64,000 nt of DNA from assembly GCA_018371855.1 (NCBI GenBank), contig JAHAKD010000004.1, positions 124,001-188,000 of the forward strand, read 5' to 3'. The notes below the pieces were generated by a model. The model ran no database searches, was not told the origin of the DNA, and was given only the letters and a program-made list of their open reading frames with translations. Shown here in pieces: positions 18,408 to 24,316 of this stretch. Numbering within the stretch: the stretch's first letter is position 1; every line of letters starts with the position of its first letter. Made by a program: the position numbers and the translations under genes. Source of the DNA: Clostridium sp. (GTDB lineage: Bacteria; Bacillota; Clostridia; TANB77; CAG-508).

Positions 18408-18497
18408 ACTAAACCTATAAAGTATATAAAAATACATATAGATTTAGTAAAAAATCCGCTATTAAACCAATAAATGAAATAAAACTAAACCTATAAA
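18408..18497. repeat. palindrome and iterated motif at the left end of the element
   Basis: ACTAAACCTATAAA occurs at 18408-18421 and again, identically, at 18484-18497; a two-mismatch copy lies at 18461-18474. The first copy also forms an inverted repeat (11 of 12 bases) with TATAGATTTAGT at 18437-18448. There is no T-run, so this is not a clear terminator. The position between attL and the recombinase gene suggests binding sites for the integrase or an excisionase. No gene is visible in 18356-18567. Confidence 0.5.
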
Positions 18498-18567
18498 CTT
18501 TTCTTATTCATTGGTTCATGTTTTGAATATTTATACATGAATTTTTGAAGAAGGAAGGTTTTTTATT

Positions 18568-18924
18568 ATGGAGCAAATTGATTATGATGTAGATGAATTT
18601 ATGGATTATTGCACAAGTAGAAATTTAGCAACAAAAACAATTGGGAGTTATGAGCAAACCTTAAGATTATTAGTACAATATTTAAAAGATAAATATAAGG
18701 TTAAATCAGCAGGAGATACAAAAGAGTTACACATTAGAGAATATATTAAATATTTACAGGAAAGAGGAAAATATACAGTAGTAAGTAATCAAAATACAAA
18801 AATTATTAATTTCCCAGAAAATAGAGATGACTATGGAAAAAAGATTAGTATAACTACAATTAATAATTATATTAGAAACATAAAAGTATTTATAACTATC
18901 TTTATGAGAATAGATATATTATGA
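18568..18924 (+). CDS. tyrosine recombinase, N-terminal half (frameshifted gene)
   Basis: This 118-residue product is the core-binding (SAM-like) domain of a tyrosine recombinase, with TIGSYEQTLRLLVQYL and INNYIRNIKVF. After KVF it runs into an out-of-frame tail and stops. One extra T in the TTT at 18889-18891 would restore the expected YNYLYENRYI and join it to the next frame. The two halves overlap as ATGA, so they could still be translated as separate, coupled polypeptides. AGAAGGAAGG precedes the start. Confidence 0.8.
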   Translation: MEQIDYDVDEFMDYCTSRNLATKTIGSYEQTLRLLVQYLKDKYKVKSAGDTKELHIREYIKYLQERGKYTVVSNQNTKIINFPENRDDYGKKISITTINNYIRNIKVFITIFMRIDIL

Positions 18925-19550
18925 CTAATTCTGTAGCAAGGATAAAAGAAATAAAATGTGCGAGAAAGGTAGTTGGATTTATTGAGGACGGAGACTTTAA
19001 TAGGTTGCTAAAAGCTTTTGATTTATCAAAATTCCATGAATATAGAGACTATATTGTAGCTCAATTAATATTTGATACAGGTATGAGATTGGGTGAAACT
19101 TTACTTATTGAAGAAACAGATATTGATTTTATAAAGAGAACAATATTGTTAAAAGCAGAAAATACAAAAGGAAAGAAAGATAGATATGTTTTCTTTTCTC
19201 AAGAAATGTTAAAACAATTAAGGAGATGGTCACAGTATAAAGACAGATATAGACAATCTAAATATGTATTTTGTACTAATAAAGGGAAATTATTAAAAGT
19301 AAATAACTATGAAACGAATTTTAAGAAATATGGGGAAAGGATAGGCTTATCCGAAATTCATCCGCATATGTTAAGAAACAACTTTGCAAAAAGATTTTTA
19401 ATGCAAGGTGGAGATATATATACTTTGTCAAGAATATTAGGACATTCTTCTGTAAAAGTAACAGAAGAGGCATATCTAGATTTAGACGAAAATGATTTGA
19501 GGATTAATTATCAAAAATATTCACCTTTAGCTAATTTAAAGAGAGGGTAA
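18921..19550 (+). CDS. tyrosine recombinase, catalytic half
   Basis: The 209-residue catalytic domain keeps the full active site: first Arg in GMRLGE (Arg56), the beta-strand Lys region KGKKDRY, HPHMLRNNF with the His-x-x-Arg pair, GHSSV, and the nucleophile Tyr in AYLDL. It would cut and join DNA at the attachment sites. It begins with an ATG overlapping the stop of the N-terminal half (ATGA). The bases before that ATG continue to encode normal recombinase sequence, which shows that the original gene was a single reading frame of about 325 codons. Confidence 0.85.
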   Translation: MTNSVARIKEIKCARKVVGFIEDGDFNRLLKAFDLSKFHEYRDYIVAQLIFDTGMRLGETLLIEETDIDFIKRTILLKAENTKGKKDRYVFFSQEMLKQLRRWSQYKDRYRQSKYVFCTNKGKLLKVNNYETNFKKYGERIGLSEIHPHMLRNNFAKRFLMQGGDIYTLSRILGHSSVKVTEEAYLDLDENDLRINYQKYSPLANLKRG

Positions 19551-19552
19551 GA

Positions 19553-19840
19553 GTGAATATTATGATTGTGAAAGAAAAGGATTTAAGTAAAATAATAAAA
19601 GATAATTTTCATTTAAGGACTTTATTGTTAGAACTAGAAGGGATGATTGAAGGACATATTAGCTTTATAAAAGCAATATGCATATATAGTCATAAAAAAA
19701 TATTAAATATTTTGGAATTATTGCATAATATAAGAATTGATATAGCTTCGCAATATAAGATAATATATAGAGAAAAAGAAAAGATTTTAGAAATTAAATT
19801 AGATAATGGGCAAAATGTGAAATTAACCGTAATAAGGTAG
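19553..19840 (+). CDS. small element-encoded protein, unknown
   Basis: The 95-residue protein is mostly alpha-helical and basic, with no membrane segment and no motif I recognise. GTG 19553 is favoured by GAGAGGG five bases upstream; ATG 19562 is an alternative. It starts two bases after the recombinase stop, so it is in the same transcript. The position next to an integrase would suit a recombination directionality factor, but nothing in the sequence proves this. Confidence 0.6.
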   Translation: MNIMIVKEKDLSKIIKDNFHLRTLLLELEGMIEGHISFIKAICIYSHKKILNILELLHNIRIDIASQYKIIYREKEKILEIKLDNGQNVKLTVIR

Positions 19841-19963
19841 TAAAATGAGAAAATCATTAAAATATGCAGAAAATCAGGAAATTTATTGGATTGTAATTTA
19901 AATAGAATTATTGTAAAATACTACCAACCTTTCGCTTAAAGGTAGAAAGGGGGATAGTAAATT

Positions 19964-20053
19964 ATGACTTCATACGATTTGATTTGGCAATTGATAGATA
20001 TGCTTTTAGCAGAAAAATCAAAAGCTGAAGAAACAAACGAAGACAAAGACTAG
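19964..20053 (+). CDS. 29-residue small protein
   Basis: This short frame starts after a strong GAAAGGGGGAT site. It encodes an amphipathic N-terminal half (MTSYDLIWQLIDMLLAEK) and an acidic tail, and ends just ahead of a terminator. It is too short for family assignment. The good ribosome-binding site is the main reason to list it. Confidence 0.45.
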   Translation: MTSYDLIWQLIDMLLAEKSKAEETNEDKD

Positions 20054-20076
20054 GAGTATACAATACATAGTCGGAA

Positions 20077-20112
20077 GTAGAAGTGAAATTGCAGTTCGCT
20101 CCTACTTTTTTT
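20077..20112 (+). terminator. terminator of the plus-strand element genes
   Basis: GTAGAAGTGAA pairs with TTCGCTCCTAC (with G-T pairs) and is followed by a run of T. Confidence 0.75.
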
Positions 20113-20116
20113 AGGC

Positions 20117-20154
20117 AAAAAAAAAATAGTATGTGCAATTGCAGTACACATACT
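20117..20154 (-). terminator. terminator of the minus-strand cargo gene
   Basis: On the minus strand AGTATGTG and CACATACT form an 8-bp stem, followed by A then about ten T. It stands back to back with the plus-strand terminator. Confidence 0.75.
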
Positions 20155-20262
20155 GATAGCAAATTGACTTCATACGATTAAAGACACATTTGCTTAAGCT
20201 ACTTATATATTAGCATAGAAACTAATAAAAGTCAAATTATTAAGTGGAATTCTTGGGAAATA

Positions 20263-21015
20263 TTATTTATTTCTCGCTTGAAGTTGTTTATGAAGTGATT
20301 TTAGATTATTTAATTCATTAGTATAATCTTCAATTAAGTAATCTTTTACAATGTCTATATATGCTAACATTAAACCAACTGCTTCGGTCAAAATAAAACA
20401 TAAATCATCTGCTGAAGGAGAAATACAAATAGAATATACTTTTTGTTTTCTTAAAATAAAGTTTTTGGCTAATGCATTTAAATCGATATGTACATATGAA
20501 GAAAGATAGGAATAAGCGGTATGGTACATTTCTTCATAATCTGATAGTTTAGCGAAATTATAAATAGAAGTTTTTTCATCAAAATTAACATTTTGAATTT
20601 TTTTATCTTTAATAACGCCAGTCTTTATTAAATAATTAGTTTCTATAGTATTTTCAATTTCTTGGTTTTTGAGTAATTTATTAAAATTATTACTATCTTT
20701 TTTTATACTACTAGCAACAAATAAACTTTCTAACATTGTTCTAAATATGATACATACATCATCTTCTAAACCATAACTATATAAAATTGAACAGGCTTGA
20801 AATGATTTATGTACTTTAGAAAAACTAGACAATAAATACATACCAATTGTATCATTATTTTTTACATCAAAGTTAGTGTACATATCATATATTAAACAAT
20901 TTATTTTTTGAACAAGGGAAAACCATTCTTTATAGTTAGTTTTTATTTTATCAACAGTAATAGAATATTTATCACTTAAAAATCCATCAGTATCTTGTAA
21001 AGAAATCTGCTCCAT
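20263..21015 (-). CDS. minus-strand cargo protein of the spo0A element, possibly DUF5677-like
   Basis: The roughly 250-residue helical protein contains FRTMLESLFVASS and a later YSYLSSYVHIDLNA segment. This resembles DUF5677-type proteins, in which an Arg/Glu helix and a Ser-x-x-x-His motif are conserved; that match is by memory and tentative. It is the only gene on the minus strand of the element and has its own terminator, which is typical for cargo. A defence or toxin role is possible but not shown. GGAGG precedes two adjacent ATGs; 21015 has the better spacing. Confidence 0.6.
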   Translation of the reverse strand: MEQISLQDTDGFLSDKYSITVDKIKTNYKEWFSLVQKINCLIYDMYTNFDVKNNDTIGMYLLSSFSKVHKSFQACSILYSYGLEDDVCIIFRTMLESLFVASSIKKDSNNFNKLLKNQEIENTIETNYLIKTGVIKDKKIQNVNFDEKTSIYNFAKLSDYEEMYHTAYSYLSSYVHIDLNALAKNFILRKQKVYSICISPSADDLCFILTEAVGLMLAYIDIVKDYLIEDYTNELNNLKSLHKQLQARNK

Positions 21016-21136
21016 CATATATCCTCCAAAAGTTTTATTCTTCTAGGTTTTCTAATCCATTTTATTACATTCAGTTAAATATAATAAAACACACTAATAT
21101 CAATACGTTTCTTAAAAGTACATGTGAGTTTCATTT

Positions 21137-21185
21137 ATTTAATGTATTATATTGCGTTGACATGATACATTTAATGTAATATAAT
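21137..21185 (+). promoter_or_regulatory. promoter with direct-repeat operator before the second recombinase
   Basis: TTGACA (21157-21162) and TATAAT (21180-21185) have 17-bp spacing. ATTTAATGTA occurs at 21137-21146 and 21169-21178, one copy on each side of the -35 and 32 bp apart (three helical turns). It is a candidate site for a repressor. Confidence 0.65.
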
Positions 21186-21204
21186 GTGCAAAAAGGAGAT
21201 AAAA

Positions 21205-21765
21205 ATGAATACTGTTCAACCAATTAGAAATAAAGAAAAAATAGAAGAATTAAAGAATGAATTAAAGAAAAATGGAACAAGAGATTTTATGCTATTTTAT
21301 ACCGGTATAAATTCTGGGATGCGAATATCTGATATTGTTGCATTAAAAAAAGATGATGTTAGAAATTTAGATAATACAATGAAAGCCCATGTAACTGTTA
21401 TTGAGAAAAAAACTGGAAAGAAAAAAAGATTTCCTTTATGTAATGGGCTCTTAATTGAAATGGAGAAATATACTAAAGATATGCAATTCGGTGAATACTT
21501 ATTTAAAAGTAGAAAAGGAAATAATACCCCTATTACTACAGTACAAGCATATAGGATAATAAATGAAGCAGGAAAAAGAATTGGATTAAAAGAAATAGGT
21601 ACTCATACAATGAGGAAAACATTTGGATATTGGCATTATCAACAGTACAAAGATGTTGCAATATTACAAGAGATATTTAATCATGCTTCTCCTTCAGTAA
21701 CATTAAGATATATTGGAATAAATCAAGATATCATAGATAATTCATACAGGAATTTTAGTTTATAA
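21205..21765 (+). CDS. short tyrosine recombinase (catalytic domain only)
   Basis: The 186-residue protein consists of a catalytic domain with almost no N-terminal DNA-binding domain. Visible residues: Arg in GMRISDI, Lys in KTGKKKRFP, THTMRKTFG (His-x-x-Arg), NHASPSV in place of the usual GH motif, and Tyr in LRYIGI. Small stand-alone integrases like this are common in Firmicutes elements. ATG 21205 follows AAAAAGGAG. It has its own promoter, is co-directional with the HNH gene and may form a small operon with it. Confidence 0.85.
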   Translation: MNTVQPIRNKEKIEELKNELKKNGTRDFMLFYTGINSGMRISDIVALKKDDVRNLDNTMKAHVTVIEKKTGKKKRFPLCNGLLIEMEKYTKDMQFGEYLFKSRKGNNTPITTVQAYRIINEAGKRIGLKEIGTHTMRKTFGYWHYQQYKDVAILQEIFNHASPSVTLRYIGINQDIIDNSYRNFSL

Positions 21766-21804
21766 ATATTTTTAGAATAAAAGTATAGAAAGGAAACTAA
21801 TAAA

Positions 21805-22569
21805 ATGGGGTTTAACAGAAGTATAAAAGATAAAGTATTGGTGGCAAGTGGAAGATGTTGTGCAATTTGTCATAAATTTTGTGGACAAAAAATAGAATTA
21901 CATCACATTATTCAAGTAGCAGATGGCGGAAAAAATACATTTGATAATTGTATCCCTTTATGCTTTGATTGTCACAGTGATATGGGGAAAATAGATAAAA
22001 AACACCCAAGAGGAACACAATATAGTTCTCAAGAGTTATATATGCATAGGGATAATTGGTATAAACAAGTTGCTAGTGGAAATAATATTTATAGTCAAAT
22101 TGATGAAAAAGTTTTTCTTGAAGATAAAAAATTATTTGAAAGTATAAATAGTGCTTTTACCCAGAATGTAAAAAAATCTTTATGCAAAGAAGACTTAAGT
22201 TCAAAATTTGAATTTAATACATTTAATTCTATTTTCAATCTAATAGATTATTCATATGACCCTAATAATGAATTTTTAAATCCATTGTTAGAAGCTCAAA
22301 GGAGCAAATTGTTTAATAATATTTCTAGATTTAAAAACTATATAGGTCTAAATACATTTCCTGAAAATATATTAGGTACGGAATATTCTGTAACACAAAA
22401 GTGGATAGCAATTCATAAAGATGAAAATATTAGAATAGATAGTAGTAATTTAGATAATATAGCTGAAAAAATAAACGAATTAGCAGATATAATTTGGAAA
22501 TCGTACATTGAATTTGTTAGAGTTGGAAGAATATTATTTTCTACCCTTGACACTTCTCCCACAACATAG
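21805..22569 (+). CDS. HNH endonuclease family protein
   Basis: The N-terminal third is an HNH nuclease domain. CAIC and CFDC supply zinc-binding cysteines; ELHHIIQVADGGKNTFDN contains the catalytic His and the Asn. The remaining 170 residues have no motif I recognise. Such proteins can be restriction-like defence nucleases or helpers of mobile elements. GAAAGGAAAC precedes the start. It is the last gene before the right end of the spo0A element. Confidence 0.85.
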   Translation: MGFNRSIKDKVLVASGRCCAICHKFCGQKIELHHIIQVADGGKNTFDNCIPLCFDCHSDMGKIDKKHPRGTQYSSQELYMHRDNWYKQVASGNNIYSQIDEKVFLEDKKLFESINSAFTQNVKKSLCKEDLSSKFEFNTFNSIFNLIDYSYDPNNEFLNPLLEAQRSKLFNNISRFKNYIGLNTFPENILGTEYSVTQKWIAIHKDENIRIDSSNLDNIAEKINELADIIWKSYIEFVRVGRILFSTLDTSPTT

Positions 22570-22700
22570 TAAAATGGCAACAAATAATCTAATAGAAAAC
22601 CAACAAACAGAGCAATAAATTGGGCGGTATTTGTTAATTATTGTTTGTATTTCTTGAGAATTTCACAGTGTAACATATTTTTACAGTACCAATTAGTTCA

Positions 22701-22717
22701 GAATTTATAGCAATGAT
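22701..22717 (+). repeat. right attachment-site core
   Basis: This is an exact copy of the 17-bp core in spo0A at 18302-18318. The similarity on its left side stops at its first base. Confidence 0.75.
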
Positions 22718-22754
22718 TGCAGATAAGTTACGCTTAGAATTAAAATCAGCTTAA
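22701..22754 (+). pseudogene. displaced original 3' end of spo0A
   Basis: Seventeen codons encode [17 protein letters not shown] and a TAA stop, the same residues as the end of Spo0A. The first 17 bases are identical to spo0A and the rest differ at 13 of 37 positions. Sequence left of the GAA codon has no similarity to spo0A. This is best read as the pre-insertion 3' end, now cut off by the element. Confidence 0.85.
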
Positions 22755-22770
22755 ATAATAATATAATATC

Positions 22771-22802
22771 AAGCTTTCCACGAGGAAAGCTTATTATTGT
22801 TT
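22771..22802 (+). terminator. probable original spo0A terminator
   Basis: AAGCTTTCC and GGAAAGCTT form a perfect 9-bp stem around ACGA, followed by a T-rich tail, 16 bp after the displaced spo0A stop. No comparable terminator follows the present spo0A stop at 18355. Confidence 0.8.
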
Positions 22803-22841
22803 TACTGTGTAAGACAATATAATAATGAACTTAGAGTAAAT

Positions 22842-22870
22842 TTGACACTTAGCCATTTTGATAATATAAT
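22842..22870 (+). promoter_or_regulatory. promoter of the EamA transporter gene
   Basis: TTGACA (22842-22847) and TATAAT (22865-22870) at 17-bp spacing. The leader before the ATG at 22983 is about 105 bases and contains a spare AAAGGAG with only very short frames. Confidence 0.75.
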
Positions 22871-22982
22871 TTTAGCGTATTAAAAGGAGATGGATAAGTG
22901 AGGGAATTAGTAAAAATAAATAGCCCATAATTATGTTATTCAGAATAGAAAATGAATAACTAAATATTAAGGGGGAAAAATT

Positions 22983-23888
22983 ATGTGGCTAATATTTGCA
23001 ACAATAACAGTATTATTATGGGGAACATCGGAAACCATATTTAAAAAAGTTTCTACAATAGAAAAACATAGTGTATTAAAATTAATTTCATACAATGGAA
23101 TAATGCTAGGAATATGTGCATTAATTTTTATGCTTATTACAAGGACACAAATGAATCTAGAGATAATAAAAACATATTTACCAGTAGCATTAATATATAT
23201 TGTATCAATGTTTTGTACATATAAAGCAATGACTTTAGTAAAAGTTTCAATTTTATCACCATTGCAGAATTCATCATGTGCAATAACTACAATACTTTGT
23301 ATAATCTTATTAAGACAAGAAGTTGGGATTCCACAAATAATAGCAATTGCAGTAATTATAATAGCTATGATTCTATTATCAATAAATAAAGATGAAGTAT
23401 TAAGACTAGAATCAGGAGATAAAGAAGCAGATGAAAGAAATGCCAAAAGAGCATATCTATTATATTTAAAAGGTATAGCATTTGCTTTAGGATATTGGTT
23501 ATTAGATGGTATAGGTTCATTTATGGATGATTATACTTTAGAAGCAGACTTATCAGCAGAGCAAGTAATTATAGCATATTCATTAATATATGGAGTTATT
23601 GGAATTATTTGTGCAATAATAGTAAAATACAAAGAAAGAGATTATAAATTTATAAAGATTAAAGATAATAAATTAAAATTACTTGGAACATTAGTAGAGA
23701 CAGCTGGGCAATATACATACATTTATGCTTTTGCATTTGGAGATGCAGCTATAGCTTCACCATATATTGCAGCATATAGTATTGTAACAGTTATATTATC
23801 AAGAATTTTCTTAAAAGAAAAATTAAAGAAAAAACAATGGATTTTAATAGGATTAATTTTAGTAGGCTTAATAACTTTATCAATATAA
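22983..23888 (+). CDS. EamA/DMT-family transporter
   Basis: The 301-residue protein has ten hydrophobic helices arranged as two five-helix halves, split by a charged loop near residues 135-160. This is the usual EamA (drug/metabolite transporter) pattern. The first helix contains LLWGTSETIFKK, a common opening of this family. It is an integral inner-membrane carrier; the substrate cannot be told from sequence. AAGGGGG precedes the start. Confidence 0.85.
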   Translation: MWLIFATITVLLWGTSETIFKKVSTIEKHSVLKLISYNGIMLGICALIFMLITRTQMNLEIIKTYLPVALIYIVSMFCTYKAMTLVKVSILSPLQNSSCAITTILCIILLRQEVGIPQIIAIAVIIIAMILLSINKDEVLRLESGDKEADERNAKRAYLLYLKGIAFALGYWLLDGIGSFMDDYTLEADLSAEQVIIAYSLIYGVIGIICAIIVKYKERDYKFIKIKDNKLKLLGTLVETAGQYTYIYAFAFGDAAIASPYIAAYSIVTVILSRIFLKEKLKKKQWILIGLILVGLITLSI

Positions 23889-24259
23889 TGTAAAGGCAAT
23901 AAAGCTAAAAACTAAGCCCTCTCATATATGTGAGTTAAACTTAAACTAAACCTCGAAAGCAACGTATGAATTTCTGATCAGTATAAAGAAATAATTAATC
24001 TCAATTAGAGATGCTGAACTTAAATTTGTTCTTCTCTGTCGGATTAGCCAATGCATTTAAAACATTGCAAATTTATAAAATCAATTCAGTTTCCTAAAAT
24101 ATTATGGTAATGTATATAATAGTACTTGCAGACAAAATAACAGCTGTTATAATGGTCAAGTAACGCCGAAGAATGTTAGAAAAAAAACTCAGATGTCGCG
24201 TAAGCGGTAACTGAGTTTTTTCAATTTAAAAAAATATATAAAAATTAAGAAAATCTAAA
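23889..24259 (+). other. 371-bp gene-free stretch, possible small RNA at its 3' end
   Basis: No convincing reading frame is present. Features seen: a near-palindrome CTCTCATATATGTGAG, small stems such as TCTCAATTAGAGA, and a promoter-like TTGCAG-16-TATAAT (24126-24153). The latter would start a transcript near 24160 that ends at the hairpin at 24183-24221, giving an RNA of about 60 bases. I compared it by eye with 6S RNA and the yybP-ykoY riboswitch and saw no match. Confidence 0.4.
24183..24221 (+). terminator. intrinsic terminator in the 23.9-24.3 kb spacer
   Basis: AAAAACTCAG and CTGAGTTTTTT form the stem, with an inner GTCGC/GCGGT part. The A-run in front would also give T on the minus strand. 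Confidence 0.75.
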
Positions 24260-24288
24260 TTGATATAGATATAATGGCATGATATAAT
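24260..24288 (+). promoter_or_regulatory. promoter of the P-type ATPase operon
   Basis: TTGATA (24260-24265) and TATAAT (24283-24288) at 17-bp spacing. The predicted start near 24295 supports the later GTG as the start codon of the ATPase. Confidence 0.7.
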
Positions 24289-24316
24289 TTGTAAAAAATT
24301 GAAAAGAGTGAAAAAA

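Larger units (their letters stand above)
19965..20179. repeat. 15-bp direct repeat exactly 200 bp apart
   Basis: TGACTTCATACGATT occurs at 19965-19979 (overlapping the start of the small frame) and at 20165-20179. The 200-bp unit contains the small frame and two back-to-back terminators. Confidence 0.6.
18302..22717 (+). mobile_element. 4.4-kb integrative element inserted in, and restoring, the 3' end of spo0A
   Basis: The 17-bp sequence GAATTTATAGCAATGAT occurs at 18302-18318 in spo0A and again at 22701-22717, 4399 bp apart. After each copy the sequence encodes the same 12 residues and a stop, but 13 of 37 bases differ, all synonymous. A terminator follows only the right copy. Between them lie a split tyrosine recombinase next to the left end, a small unknown gene, a minus-strand cargo gene, a second tyrosine recombinase and an HNH nuclease. 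This is the layout of an integrative element with a 3'-end replacement. There are no conjugation or phage structural genes, so it is either a minimal element or one mobilised by a helper. Confidence 0.85.

Noticed and set aside
18408..18497. CRISPR array
   Set aside because: Only two exact copies and one near-copy of a 14-mer with unequal spacing; no cas genes. No CRISPR array is seen anywhere in the window.
19962..20162. Minus-strand frame over the two back-to-back terminators
   Set aside because: Its product follows the T-runs of the terminators, and no start signal is present.
18302..22717. Skin-type element that interrupts a sporulation gene and must excise
   Set aside because: spo0A keeps a full reading frame, so excision is not needed for function.
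18302..22754. Simple duplication of the spo0A 3' end
   Set aside because: The copies are identical only in the 17-bp core and then differ at 13 of 37 bases with no residue change; recombinase genes lie between them.
22861..22931. Leader peptide before the EamA gene
   Set aside because: Frames after the AAAGGAG are three to ten codons long with no repeated amino acid or attenuator hairpin.
23889..24259. 6S RNA or yybP-ykoY manganese riboswitch ahead of the P-type ATPase
   Set aside because: The conserved core sequences of these RNAs were not found by eye, and a strong terminator and new promoter lie between the region and the gene.
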